64,000 nt of DNA, taken from the NCBI GenBank assembly GCA_964016885.1, contig OZ024744.1, forward strand, positions 70,561,475 to 70,625,474, written 5' to 3'. The notes under the pieces were generated by a model. It was not told the DNA's origin. It saw only the letters and a program-made list of their open reading frames with translations, and made no database searches. This DNA is from Eledone cirrhosa (lineage: Eukaryota; Mollusca; Cephalopoda; Octopoda; Eledonidae). The position numbers were made by a program, and so were the translations under genes. Shown here in pieces: positions 44,016-55,865 of the stretch; the first letter of the stretch is position 1; the number at the start of each line of letters is the position of its first letter.

Positions 44016-44062
<47 letters not shown>
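43721..44062. other. no gene seen; SINE tail remnant and (TA)n
   Basis: A CATCATCACCACCATCATCATG stretch at 43731-43752 looks like a reversed SINE tail. The rest is unidentified, with (TA)n at 44022-44062. Confidence 0.5.
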
Positions 44063-44067
<5 letters not shown>

Positions 44068-45312
44068 TTGTAGGCTGACCAAAATACTCTCATGGAAAGT
44101 GACCAAATGAGGTTTATTTTTCAACATAGTCCCCCTTGCAGTCCACACAATTGGTGTTGCAGTGCTTGAATCCCATTGGTGAAGAAGCTTTCATCTTGTT
44201 GGTAAAAAAAAAGTCATCAATAGCAGATATGACATCATCATCACTGCGATACTGTTCCCAGCCAAGTGTTTTTTTCATATTGGGAAACAGACAGATGATA
44301 GTCAGATGGGACCAAATCAGGAGAATTAGGGAGGGTGATCAACCATTTCAAAGCTACAGTTACACACAGCAGCCATTGAAACCAAAGACTTGTGTGCTGG
44401 AGCATTGTCTTGATGAAACAAGTTTTCCTGGGCTTTTGGTTTTGATTGCCTTTCACAACTGCCTCTGCAAGTTGGCATAGTACTCCCCATTAATGGTGTG
44501 GCCTTTTTAAAGATAGTCAATAAACACAATACTTTTTGCATTCCCAAAAATTGAGGCCATCACCTTCCATGCAGATAAACGACTTTGGCCTTCGTTGGAA
44601 CATGTAGGGACAGGTGCTTCCACTGCATGGATTGTCTCTTTGTCTCTAACTCAAAGTGATGACCCCCAACATTCATCCTGGGTTAGGAAACATCTAAGTA
44701 AACAAAATGAATCTGCCTCAAACATTTTCAGATTTTCCCATGATGTGATCAACCTGGTGCGTTTTGATCAGGTGTCAGAAGACCCAGCAGCAGAAACCTC
44801 CACCATGCCAAGTTCATTCTGCAGAATATTCTCAACTTTCTCATAAGATATGCTAATAGCATTGGCTATTTGATTTATAGTCAATCGCCTGTCATCCATT
44901 ACCATGTGGTGAACATGATCAATGTTTTCCTTGGTGGTGGCAGTTACAGGATGTCCAGACCTTGGGTCATCTTCAAGATACTCCCTTCCCCTCCTAAATT
45001 CAGCTGCCCACTTTTGCACTGTCGATAAAGCTGGAGTATCATCCCCTAATGTAGCAACCATGCCAGCATGAAGGTTCTTGGGGTTTAAACCTTTTTTCTG
45101 CAGGTACTTCATAACAGCCAAATTATGTCCATTTTGAAGAGAAGTTGCTACTAGTTACTTTTAAATTATCCTTTGAACAGTCAGATGTCATTTTAGCTGG
45201 AGAGAAACGGTGTCGTTATAAGTAATAAGAGTTGAAATTAATGCATGCAAGATTTCACAGCTCTAGTATCATTCCTTCATTGTCAGCCTATGAACTTTTC
45301 AGCCCAACCTTG
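44063..45312 (-). mobile_element. mariner-like DNA transposon, degenerate
   Basis: About 1.25 kb with imperfect terminal inverted repeats; both ends share GGCTGA, in TGTAGGCTGACC at the left and GGTTGGGCTGAAAAG at the right (minus). TA flanks both ends. The transposase is broken by frameshifts and stops. Confidence 0.8.
44110..45121 (-). pseudogene. mariner transposase, frameshifted
   Basis: 44768-45121 encodes the N-terminal DNA-binding part (DDTPALSTVQKWAAEFRRG, DDPRSGHPVT, DDRRLTINQIA). The catalytic part is spread over the frames at 44241-44547. VMASIFGNAK occupies the place where mariners have FWD, so the first catalytic Asp appears to be Asn. HQDNAPAH carries the second Asp, and SPDLVPSDY holds the third (D34D signature). 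Transposition would need an intact source copy. Confidence 0.8.
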
Positions 45313-45364
45313 TATATGTCTATATATATATGTGTATGTATATGCATAAATAAATGTATATATA

Positions 45365-46160
45365 TCATCATCATCATCATAGTTTTACATCCACTATTCC
45401 ACAGTTGCATGGGTTGGACAGGTCTTGTTCAGTGCAGCATCTCTCCACTTGTTGCGTTCCTTCATCATCTCCTCCATGAGCTTCAGTGACTTGAGATCAG
45501 CTCTCAACACATCTGCCCAGATCTTCCTTGGTCTTCCTCTACAGCAACTTCCCTCCGCTGGGATTTCTTGGCACTTCTTCACATGTCGATACCATTGCAG
45601 TCTCCTCTTTTGCACACTATATCTGATTCCTCTTACACCCAGTTTCTCTCACAGTTCATCCATGCTTGTCACCCCCCCCCCCCCCCCCCCTATTAACATT
45701 GCACATCCATTATGGCATTCTTGCTTCATTTCTCTCCAGCCTTTCCATATCCTCTGCATTCACTGCATGCTTTTTGTCATGTCACCAACACAACCACTTT
45801 ACAGGGTGAACTAGGTGCTTTTTGTTGTATTACCAACATGACCACCTCACCAGGTGCTAATTTGGTCACCTAGAACAGAACAGTAACAGAAGCTATCAAC
45901 TACTTCTATAGAACCCTCTGAGCATTTAAAGGAGCTTGTTTCCTATGAACTCTTGCTGCTTACTGCTCCTGTGCATTGACCACTGTAAATCCTATGTTCT
46001 TTGTTATCCTGCCTGAGATCCCACATCTCTTGTGTACCCATAGTTTGCATAGGATGTAATTTCTACCTACCCCTTTCCTACACATTGAGCAAAGCCATTT
46101 CCCTGATGGGATCTGGACCCTGTTTTGCTTTCTACTTGCTAGGACTTTAGTCTGTGCCAA
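45365..46160 (-). pseudogene. RTE-type LINE, 3' end, degenerate
   Basis: Minus strand. 45975-46150 shows a Cys/His segment WLCSMCRKGVGRN...WVHKRCGISG. 45394-45615 shows RRLQWYRHVKK and GRPRKIWADVLRADLKSL, ending NKWRDAALNKTCPTHATVE. These are ordered C-terminal blocks of RTE-type LINE polyproteins. The 3' end runs into (ATG)n. A run of about 20 C at 45669-45690 interrupts it. No RT catalytic part is left. Confidence 0.7.
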
Positions 46161-46254
46161 GCTGACTTTAAGACTTTTTGATTCTATATATATATATATA
46201 TATATGTGTGTTTGTGTGTGTGTGTTTATATATATATATATATATATATATATC

Positions 46255-46500
46255 ATCATCATCATCGTTTAACATTTATCTTCCATGCTAGCATGGGTTA
46301 GATGGGAATTGTCCCATTTGAGGCAAGATTGGTCGGGTGACAGTGTTTCACTCGTATAGGATTATCTGGCAGGTTTTCTACGGCCGGATGCCCTTCCTAA
46401 CACCAACCACATTTACAGTGTGGACTGGGAGCTTTTTACCGTGTTACCTACATGACCACATTACACAGTGGACTGTTTTTTTTTTGTTTTTTTTTGTCGT
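46255..46500 (-). repeat. cephalopod SINE, reverse orientation
   Basis: (CATCAT)n, GTTTAACATTTATCTTCC, GCTAGCATGGGTTAGATGGG, CGGATGCCCTTCCTAACACC and body units with a T-rich insertion. Confidence 0.85.
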
Positions 46501-46714
46501 GACACCTACATAACCTCATTAGTTTGGACTGGGTGTTGTGGTACCAATATAACTTTGTAGAGAAAGGATGGTGTTGGCGGGAGTGGGTGGATGGAGTAGG
46601 GGTAGTGGGTTGGGGTGTATGTTTGGTTTGGAGGGGCCTACTGACTGTAGGTTAACTTTGCATGTAGGGAAGGTGGGTTTTCTGTATTACTGTGTGGCAC
46701 CAAAGATCTCGATC

Positions 46715-46888
46715 CAATCCTCACTGTAAATGGGGTTAGCATTAGGAAGGGCATCCAGCCGTAGAAAACCAGCCAGAAACACCCCTATTTGAGCGAGACA
46801 CAGTCACCCGACACAACTTGCCTCAAAATAGGACCTGTCTAACCCATGCTAGTGTGGAAGATGGACGTTAATCGATGATGATGATATA
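46715..46888 (+). repeat. cephalopod SINE, 5'-truncated
   Basis: TCACTGTAAATGGGGTTAGC to TAATCGATGATGATGAT. Confidence 0.85.
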
Positions 46889-46929
46889 TATTTGAAATAA
46901 TGACATCCCAGCGCTGTATGAACTCTGCA

Positions 46930-47760
46930 AAGATCATAAAATAACCACTGATCTGTGACAGGATCACCAACAAGATCTGTCTGTGGAGCAAACATTGCCA
47001 GCAACTACAGGATCTCCTACATCCTCTCTATAATCATACACCCCATAACCAAGATGTCCCCAGATGTATGTGACAGCATGGAGGACCTCCCCAGCAGAAT
47101 TAACAAATGCTACTGCAACCCGACATCCTGCATAATAAGCAGGATGGATGTAGTATCTTTATACCCATCCATCAACATTGATTTTGCTATGGAGAAATGT
47201 GTGGAGATGATCAGCAAGAGCTTCATGGATTTTCAAGGTGTTGACACTGAGGAACTGGGCCTCCTCCCAGAATACAACCATAGCTGTCTCTGCCCCAGTA
47301 GACCAGTAAGAGAAAAATCCCTTGTACGGATAGAAACTGTATAGTCTGTAAAGTAAGCCAGCAGCTAAACTGCAAAACTAGAAATGTAGTCTATAGAATA
47401 AGATGCAGAAACAAAACAACGCCATACATCATCATCATCATCATCATCATCATCGTTTAACGTCCGTGTTCCACGCTTGCATGGGTTTGGACGGAGGGTT
47501 TTCCCACTTGAGGCAAGAGTGGTTATCTTGCTCGCATAGGACTATCTGGCGAGTTTTCTACAGCTGGATGCCCTTCCTAACACCAACCACATTTACAGTG
47601 TAAAGAGAAGAGATAATAAGGGAACACAGACAAGAACTTGAGGAGAAAAGCTCATCTGTGTTATACCGACTTGACAAACTGGAACACAGGGGCTCAATAG
47701 ATAACAAAGAAATAAAGATCATATCCACACAGAACTGATACAACACTCAGGTAAATTATA
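46930..47760 (+). pseudogene. Penelope-like RT and linker fragment, interrupted by a SINE
   Basis: The frame 46955-47344 carries GSPTRSVCGANIASNYRIS and MDVVSLYPSI, the latter fitting RT motif A. The following CIVC, NCKTRNVVYRI and CRNK residues fit the Cys-rich linker before a GIY-YIG nuclease. A SINE (47428-47607) then splits it from REEIIREHRQELEEK. Motif C is missing, so there is an internal deletion. It is a different lineage from the 4.3-6.3 kb element; assignment to Penelope-like is by pattern only. Confidence 0.55.
47428..47607 (-). repeat. cephalopod SINE, inserted in the Penelope-like fragment
   Basis: (CAT)n head, CGTTTAACGTCCGTG, GCTGGATGCCCTTCC, ending ACATTTACAGTGTAA. Confidence 0.85.
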
Positions 47761-48209
47761 GAGGCCAAATACATAATAGAAGATAGAGCTAGCCTGAATA
47801 AAAAACATGTAGAACAATAACAGCCCAAAGCCTAACGACTAAAGACAGATATGGGGGAAAAAAGAGACAAACAGTGAAAGATACAAACCCCCAGACACAC
47901 ACACACATAAAGTGCACATAGACATGACCAACACAAAGTCACACACACAGGAGAAGGCACAAGCACAAATGCATGAGCAGACACAAATCACACTAAACAC
48001 CAGAAAACAAAAGACAAGATGGAATAACAGATTTGTCAGCATAATGTTACAAATAAAAAGAGAAAAAAACGAAAGAAAAGGGAAAGGAAAAAAGAAGAAA
48101 ACACACAGATCTAGGACCACATACAACAAAAGCAGGTGAAAAGGCTGGACACAAGAACTGCTGCCAGAGAAAAAGATAACAATATCACGAGGAGCACTGG
48201 AAAACCTCT
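47761..48209. other. no gene seen
   Basis: A-rich DNA with ACACAC tracts. Open frames are compositional only. Confidence 0.5.
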
Positions 48210-50090
48210 CTAATAGTTTTTGAGGCAAGCCAGCATACTCGCAATGTTACCTTGGGTGATGGCAAGGCTGATGAACAGGAACAGGCAAGCACTTTCACGA
48301 GCATCACCAGTTACCTCGGTTAGGTGAGCAGCCAATGAAGTCAAGAACCTTGCAGTTAGCAACCCAACTCCTCCAAACATCTTGAATGCCACAGGCTAGA
48401 AAATGGAGTTAACCGACAGATCACGGTATTTCAGGATTTTGTTCTGTTCAGCTCTGAAAGATGTAGCTCTTGCCCTAACTGTAGCATCCCGGATGTGGGA
48501 AGAAACAAAAGAGTCACTAACTGTGACATCCCAGATAAGACGCCTGCCTCTTATCCAGGGATACAGGGTAATACTGTCAGGTCTTTACTCTTCAATTTTG
48601 GACAACCCTGACGGTTCCAAAATTGAGGGGATGTTTGCCTGGGCCAAAGCTCTCTTGATGGTGAGGTTTGGTTCAGTGTGACATGCGAAGCAACCAGCAT
48701 TCAGGTGGCAATATAGACCATGAAGGCCTATGGAGTTGAGGAGCCTACCACACCAACATTTCAGACCCATACTGATGTCAGCTCCCACTCTGAGGGAAAT
48801 GGAGACACAAAGCTCATTCAAGCTGAGTAGGCTACCAATGTTAATCACAGGTAGGGCATCAACCCAGTCACCTGAGTATTTGCGCAAGCAGACAGTAAGT
48901 GGCACCTTGAAAATTGATCTGACTGGTCAAAGAGAGAATCAAAAGTGACCTTCTCATGTATATTGTCTGAAACTCTCTGTCTTAAATTTGTGCTCCACCT
49001 TGTCAGAAACAGAAACCCAACTCTCTCCATCATAGAAGAGCTTCATCCACCTCTCTTTTGGAATTAGTCCATGTTGGAAAGGAGAAGATATTGTTCACCA
49101 GGGTGGAGGAAAGGAAGCAAAGGAGAGAGAGGGACAAGCATTTACATAGACCAAGGCCTCCGAATCATTTGGCCAATGCAGCCTGACCACGACACACAGG
49201 GGAGAGTCTGACATTGACCAAGCACTCGAGCCTCTCAAAGATTAGGCTGTTGAAGCGTTGGAGACATGACAAAAATCTGTGAGATGGGCTAACCCTGAGA
49301 TTATATAGAAGCTTAGGAATCGAAAGGTAATTACAGAGTGTGAAAAACCTTGGTGGGGTTTGATTGCCTCAATGTTCTTCAATAATTGCTCAAGGCTAAC
49401 CATCTTGAGTTCCAAGCTGAAGGGGGAGAAACTGCAATGGAAAGGAAGGACTCTGCAAACAGGTCAATTGTCTGTTGATGTTGAGAAGCTGGGTGGTTGA
49501 GAATCCAGAGCTCTCATTTGGAGCTATTGACCTGAAGACCCTAACGACCAAGCTCCTCAATCATTTTGTTAGCAATTGTGAGGTACCCCCAAACAAGCAT
49601 CATCAAGATACTAAACGTTTAGATTGAGCTCAACCCCAATCTTGGTGATGCCATCAATACCCAGTGCAAACAGAGTGGGCCTAAACGGGTCACCCCATTG
49701 AATTCCTGAGATAGAAATGGTGATTTGGTCACAATAGAGGAAGAAGGGCTCTAGAAAAGCCTGCCAAACAAAGTGGTACAGTTGTGGGACCCTCTCTCTT
49801 ACTGAGCTGAGGGTGACATCACAACTGACAGAGATGAAGGCATTCTTGAGGTCAAGTTTGAGGATGTCGTACCCACCCCTAGCTGAATGGGGGAAAATTC
49901 CTCCAATAGTGAGTCAGACTGATAACAAACATATCTTTGTAGTAAGATGACAAGGGGTGCAACCAACTGCAATGGGGCGCAGATCTCTGTTGTCACAAAA
50001 GAGGACAGATAGTCATTGAGGGGGTCATAGAATGTGTGACAAAAGAACTTTGTCAAACTACCCAATAACTAATAATAAAGATAAAGTGAA
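48210..50090 (-). pseudogene. non-LTR retrotransposon RT and C-terminal region, many frameshifts
   Basis: Minus strand, right to left: LDLKNAFISV (RT motif A, about 49862-49830), GIQWGDPFRPTLFAL (motif B), YLDDA (motif C, about 49610), GGLGL (about 49165). Then 48585-48905 reads RVGADI, CWCG, GLHGLYCH and IKRALAQANIPSILEPSG. These blocks define a LINE family common in marine invertebrates, but I cannot name the clade. No endonuclease was seen. Dead copy. Confidence 0.65.
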
Positions 50091-50168
50091 AAAGTGAAAA
50101 TCATGCGGCGTGTGTGTTTCTTTTTATTGGCAATACTGACAACATGACCATCCCCAAATATATATATA

Positions 50169-51023
50169 CTAGCTGACATACCCAGCTTCGCCCGGGTAAA
50201 CAGATGATAAGAGAAGACAGGTAAAAGAGAAAATGACTGTATTGGATGTTTGTCTGGTTACAGTATGAGGCGAGTCTGTGGTGTCTGTGTGATACAGAAA
50301 ACAGTAAAAAAAATCTTCCTGATATACCAGATTCTTCGTTGTACTGTTTGTGCATAGTATATGAACAATTCTAGGTGCTCACACCTAGAATAGTGACCTC
50401 TAGGAGATGGTTCATCTTCTGCCTGACTGTAAAACGGGTATCATTGCATAGATGTGGTTGTTCCACGTTTCTCAAAAGGATGATGGAAGTTCCAATCTTT
50501 TATATTATATGTAGATATAGATATAGATAATTAATATAAAAGATGACGCTCAGCCAGTTCGTCTTCAACCATCGCAACACGCCGTCGCTGCTTGGCTCCA
50601 GTGTTTCGTTGGCGTTGTCCAGCCAGCTCCTCTTCATTCATGGCGGCACGTCTTCGCTTCTGAAGTTCGGCATTCAGATGGCGCTGTTCGGCCCATTTTT
50701 CTTCATTCCTGGCTGCACGCCGTCACCGCTGTAGTTCACTGTTTGATAAAGTCAAATTGCTTTTACTTTCTGGGGAACGCTGCACGCACACACACACATA
50801 AACATACGCGTACGTACATACACACTCACACATGGTAATAGTTACAGCGTTCACTTTGCCTCTCTGTTTCTTACTCTCCCCTCTAACTCCCTCAATGACA
50901 TTATGCATATTAATTTCAGTTTGGCATCGTTGAGGTGGGCTGAGTCGTTTGAAACCTATGAACCAATGATAATCGAGAATTATGACACACGGAATAATGA
51001 CATTGTTGAAATTAATATATAGA
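50169..51023 (-). mobile_element. short Helitron with Rep N-terminal remnant
   Basis: Minus strand: starts TCTATATATTAATTTCAAC (TC at 51022-51023) and ends at CTAG (50169-50172), with the GC block CCCGGGCGAAGCTGGG just inside. The minus-strand frame at about 50543-50734 reads repeated RR-AA-NEE-WAEQR units, like the Helitron N-terminus at 26.2-26.6 kb. Confidence 0.65.
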
Positions 51024-51119
51024 TATATATATATATATATATTACATTAAAAAAAATATAGAGGTCATGTTTGAGAAATCTCAAACATGTACCATATCAC
51101 CTGTAGGAAAAGCTGATTA

Positions 51120-51425
51120 GCAAGCAGGGAAAAGTGGACGCTAAGCGGTGATGATGATGATGATATATATATGTGTGTATAAATATATATATCATCATAT
51201 ATAGAAATGAGATGATAGGGACTGGGGTCCATATCATTTCACAGCAAAGTGGTCGTGGAGGTGCCACGGCAAAAAAAGCACCCAGCACTCACTGTAAATG
51301 AGGTTGGTGTTAGGAAGGACATCCAGCTGTAGAAATCAAGCCAGAATCAGTTCCCGTCCCACCCTTGCAAGCAGGGAAAAACGGACGTAAAATGATGATG
51401 ATGATGATGATGATGATGATATATA
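51120..51425 (+). repeat. cephalopod SINE fragments (51120-51165 and 51205-51425)
   Basis: Two (GAT)n-tailed fragments. The longer one has CAAAGTGGTCGTGGAGGTGC, GCATCCAGCTG and ATGATGATGATG. Confidence 0.8.
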
Positions 51426-51812
51426 CACACACACACACTTTTAAGACTAGAAATTTGTCTTGTGATAGTGAATAGAGTGAATGAAATGAAATGAAATGGT
51501 TCAGTAGATTTCTATTGTGGGTGGTAATATATAAGATAGTGAAGGAGATTAAATGACTTTAATGAGTAGGTGAGTGTATAAAGTATTTAGTGGATAATAG
51601 ATTTGCTATTTACTTTTGTAAAGAATGGGTGATGATGATGAAGTAGGAGTAGATATGAGAAAGAAAAGAAAAAGGGGGTATGGAAAGAAAAGGAAATGAG
51701 TGGAATTAGCATAAGTGAATGTTTGAGGTTGTGATGAATAGAAAATAGCTTAAGTATGAAGGTGAGTGTGTGTCAATTTGTGGATAACATATTTAGTGGA
51801 TAAAAGAATTAC
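51426..51812. other. no gene seen
   Basis: AT-rich; GAAATGAAATGAAATG tract near 51480. Confidence 0.5.
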
Positions 51813-52233
51813 TTAACCCTCTAACATTTAAACTGGCCGGCTGTATCTGGCCTCTTTTTCTCTCACCTCTTTTTGTTCAAACTGGCTGTAACTAGCCATT
51901 TATACATATGTTAAGGTATTGTTCTAACAAAAAAGAAAGTCAAAATCTCATAGATTCAATATTATGTGAGATAAAGTCTTTTCCGCAAAAATACAATAGT
52001 ATATATAGATTAATGTAAATGTTAAAGTGTAAAACTGGCCAGCCGTATCCGGCCAGAATTCTCTCACCTCTTTCTTTTCAAACTGGCTGTAACTAGCCAC
52101 TCATACTTATGTTCTCAAAAAAAAAAATAATATCAAAATCTCATAAGTTTGATATTATGTGAGATAAAGCCTTTTCTGCAAAAATACAATAGTATATATA
52201 TAGAGTAATGTATCATTAACGCTAAAGGGTTAA
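51813..52233. mobile_element. piggyBac-like MITE
   Basis: Flanked by TTAA at 51813-51816 and 52230-52233. The ends TTAACCCTCTAACATT and (reverse) TTAACCCTTTAGCGTTA are imperfect inverted repeats. The interior is two tandem 200-bp units, each with AACTGGC-GGC-GTATC-GGCC and GATATTATGTGAGATAAAG. No transposase. Confidence 0.7.
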
Positions 52234-52350
52234 GACAAAGAGTATGTTGTATGTGATGATGAAGTTAAAGTTAGTGAAATTATAGAGATAAATAACATGA
52301 TGGAGTGAGTCAAGGAAAATATAAAAATATAATTTGAAGTATATTGCATA

Positions 52351-53265
52351 CTAGCAGTAAAGCCCGGCGTTGCTCGGGGTCGCTCAGTAGCTGTGTTAAA
52401 GTTACAATGTTAAGTTTCTTTCTTGGCTTAAAAACTGTAGTGTCTACTGTGCAGACTTGCATGTGGTGTTTTTGATTAATATTCCCTCAACCAACAATAT
52501 GCCTTATGAAGTTAAGAAAACATAACGATAACCCGAATGTTATAACAAAAGAGGATGCTGGGGATAGAAACTGCACTGGTTATTTATTAACAAAGATCGA
52601 AAATGTAAACACTGCAACGCAGAGAAAAACATTAGCGTAACCAAATTATCAGTTATGTCTGTCTGCACGCCTATATCACCTCTCTGCACGACTGTCTGTC
52701 TGCACGCCTATATCACCTCTCTGCACGACTATCTGTCTGCACGCCTATATCACCTCTCTGCACGACTGTCTGTCTGCACGCGTATATCACCTCTCTGCAC
52801 GACTGTCTGTCTGCACGACTGTCTGTCTGCACGCCTAACGACGAAATATTTGCTTGTTTTACGTAGTCTTTAAATAGACTTGTTTTCAAGTAAAAATATT
52901 GTTTTAAAATGCTTTTAAATGGAAATGAAGCAAAACGGAAGCTTAGTGTTCGAACTGATGAATTTTGCAGGTCAATATTTTGCTGGCTCGACAACTGTTA
53001 AAGCCAGCGTAATTTTTTACGTAAGACGCTCAATGTAAACAGAACAAAGGGAAATAACTGATAACTTACGCTCAAAAATCGATACATTATATTCGATTTC
53101 GTCACATAGGGTGGGTCAATTTGAAATTTTTTTTTTTCCGATGTCTTCGCTAGGGCTCAATGTACAAGTATAGCAATTTCGGTGCAATTCCGTGAGAGAT
53201 TCTAAGAGGAGATGTGTGCCAAAAATCGATAGACAGACAGACAACCACAGTTTTATATATATAGA
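52351..53265 (-). mobile_element. non-autonomous Helitron
   Basis: Minus strand: starts TCTATATATATAAAACTG (TC at 53264-53265), followed by TTGTCTGTCTGTC. Ends CTAG at 52351-52354, with GAGCAACGCCGGGC just inside. Flanks are A and T as expected. No coding region. Contains a 35-bp minisatellite. Confidence 0.8.
52655..52840 (+). repeat. 35-bp minisatellite inside Helitron
   Basis: About five units of CTGTCTGCACGCC, TATATCACCTC and TCTGCACGA, the last ones shortened. Confidence 0.85.
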
Positions 53266-53503
53266 TTAGTTCTACTTATGACCGGGGGGGGGGGGGCAGG
53301 GAGATGTAATAATCATGGAGTACAAACCTAACAAGATTTGGAAAAGGTGAGAAAATATAGGAAAATAAGGAATTAGGAATTATGAAAATAATCGAAATGA
53401 GAAAATAAGATAAGTAAATAAAAATAGGGAAATAGGAGAATGATGGAAATAAGGGAATAATGATGGAAATCGGAAAATAATAAAATGAAACAATCACAAA
53501 ATA
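53266..53503. other. no gene seen; poly-G then A-rich repeats
   Basis: 14-G run at about 53283 and GAAAATAAGGAAATA-like A-rich repeats. Confidence 0.6.
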
Positions 53504-54095
53504 AGGATTTCGACTTTAGGCTCAAGGCCAGTAATTTTGGGGAGAGGAAAGTCGATTAAATCGACTCCTTAAGGATGCAAAGCAAAGCTAACCTCAGCAG
53601 AATTTGAACTCAGATTGTAAAGGGCTGTAAACATATGCTATACAGCATATTGTTCGACACTCTACCAACACTGCGAATCCCCCGCCCTTGTGAAAAATCA
53701 CAAAATAATTTCTGATTTAAGCATAAGGCCAGCAATTTTGGGAGAGGGAGAAGTCAATTAAATCAACCCCAGTGTGTTACTGATGCTTTATTTTATTGAC
53801 CCCGAAAGGGATTTGAACTCAGAACGTAAAGGGCCGTAACTCTGCCACAAAGCAGGGTGTCCGATACTACCAATTACAAAATAATGAAAATAAAAAATGA
53901 GAAAATAAGGAAATAATTGTTTCTACTTTTGGCACAGGGCCAGCAATTATCCCAGTGTATTACTGGTACTTTATTTTATCGACCCAGTAAGGATGAAAGA
54001 CAAAGCTAACCTCGACGGGATTTGAACTCAGACCGTAAAGGGACGTAACTATGCTGGAAAGCATGGTGTCCGGCCCTCTACCGATAATGCCAATT
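53504..54095 (-). repeat. three tRNA-like cephalopod SINE copies
   Basis: 53504-53690, 53703-53876 and 53915-54095, all in the same orientation as 23473-23660. The first two are more diverged; the third is close to consensus. Confidence 0.82.
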
Positions 54096-54099
54096 CAAG

Positions 54100-55300
54100 G
54101 AAATAATGAAGAGAAAGTAAAGCACAGTCAGCAAAGCACAGGAGGTGGCCGTAGTTTACAAGATGCAGAATCTAGAAGGGATGGTGGATGAGAGTGAGGT
54201 GTGGGGCTCATAACTTGAATGTATGGATGTCCTTAGGTGTCCCAACATCTTGAACTCATAGGAAGAAACACTCTCACTTCACCTATGTCAATGCAAGCAT
54301 ATCCATGCCCTGGACAATACTAATCTGCTTCAAGGAAAAGTCAAAGCATGACTTTATCAGCATTGTCTGCTGCTGATACTTATGTGGCTGGCTGGAAATT
54401 GGAAGTTCTCAAACCATCTTTTCCCATGCATGTTAATCCAATGATGTCCTGTAGCTTCAGCATAGTTTCCATTTGTACGACAGAAACATCAGCTGCTCAC
54501 TTGATCTTGTGACAACTGCATGTCTTGTGCTTCCTGTGAGTTTTTGTATAGTATATCATTGTTACTCTACACTTTACCACCTTGAATTCCTGATCTTATG
54601 TAGCGGCGAAGTTTTGTGAAGCTTGGAGGAATTTGCAATCACTGTTGGATGTATTTGTTGATCTTCCTCTCCTCCTTAGAGATAAAGAACTCATACATGT
54701 TTAAAAGCCACATAGGTCTCAGTACTAGTCCATGCTGATAGACCCTTGCTTTGAATTTCTCTTGAAGCCCAGGTTTTTCAATTCTTCTTTGTCTTTCCTT
54801 ACCAGTGATGTTGTTCATGTTAGAAAGTGAGTCATCGAACCATTTATTTAGCTTGAACCACATCCTTGCCCATATTGTCACACTGTTCAAGCACTGCTAA
54901 TGCCCGTCTTACCTCCTCCTTGGTTGTAGTTGTCACTGTGAGATCATCTTTGGAACCTCTTATTGGGTGTTGTTGGACTCTTGATAACATACTTTGTCCT
55001 AAGATTATTTCCTTGCAGCTCTTATAAGGATGTTCATTACCATGAGGAAGAAAATTAGAGAAATTTTACATTCAGTGATAATAATTCCCTTTTCTAGGTC
55101 CTGCCAATAAGTTGTAAATTGGGCTGTTTTGCACTGCAAGTAGAAACCTAAAAAAATATCTGATCATTCCTTTGATGTGTTGAGGGATATGATTGTGATC
55201 TAGTGCTGCTTGTGTGAAAGCATGAGGAATTGATTCATATGCATTGACTAGATCTAGAGAGATAACTTTGCTTTTCTTGGCCTCACCATATATATATATA
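54100..55300 (-). pseudogene. non-LTR RT fragment (second family), degenerate
   Basis: Minus strand: KVISLDLVNAYESIPHAFTQ (about 55275-55215) fits RT motif A. Then 54639-54890 reads KERQRRIEKPGLQEKFKARV, the downstream segment of a LINE family with the pattern PGLKxKxxxYQxGLxPRxMW. Frame is broken repeatedly. The catalytic YxDD region was not found. Confidence 0.55.
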
Positions 55301-55865
55301 AATAAAGACTTTTTTATCTCTGTTTCTTGTCTCCTTGAACTATATTAATATAAGCAAGTATTGCACCCAAAAAATAAAACATCGTCGTGAAGAGGATATG
55401 AATTTATTTGCTTTATATATTGTTCAATCATATGCAATACTTAATTATTTATTACACTTCATCAGAAAGCCTATAGTAGTAGCATTCAACTATTCACTAT
55501 GCAGTAGAATTCAGCAATAGGATTTTCGTTTAAGAAAATATAAATAAGTTAAAAATAGAATGAAATACAGTCAGTTATTGTGATAGTAAGGAAGAGAGGG
55601 AGTGGGGGTAAAGACTTTCATAATTGTCAATCTGTGTGCTCTGATGTGGAACAATTATTCTTTGACCATTGGTATAGGTGAGGGTTTTGATGTTTACCAT
55701 ATATGGGGTTAGAGAAGGTAGGCTAGAGTGGGTAAGGAGGAAAGGAATTTAGAAAATGGGATTGTTTTGAAAATTATTGAATCCACTGGGTGTGAAAAGT
55801 TCAAAGGTCACGGGAAATGTACTAAATAGGATGTAGTAAAACCTAGGTATTAGGGATCAAATATT
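55301..55865. other. no gene seen
   Basis: AT-rich. One CTGATGA (minus, about 55460) has no GAAA partner. Confidence 0.5.

Noticed and set aside
47839..48228. Hydrophobic minus-strand frame as a membrane protein
   Set aside because: Composition follows an A-rich, AC-repeat plus strand; no conserved motif.
52655..52840. CRISPR-like array of regular repeats
   Set aside because: Units are contiguous without unique spacers and lie in a Helitron in a eukaryotic genome; a minisatellite.
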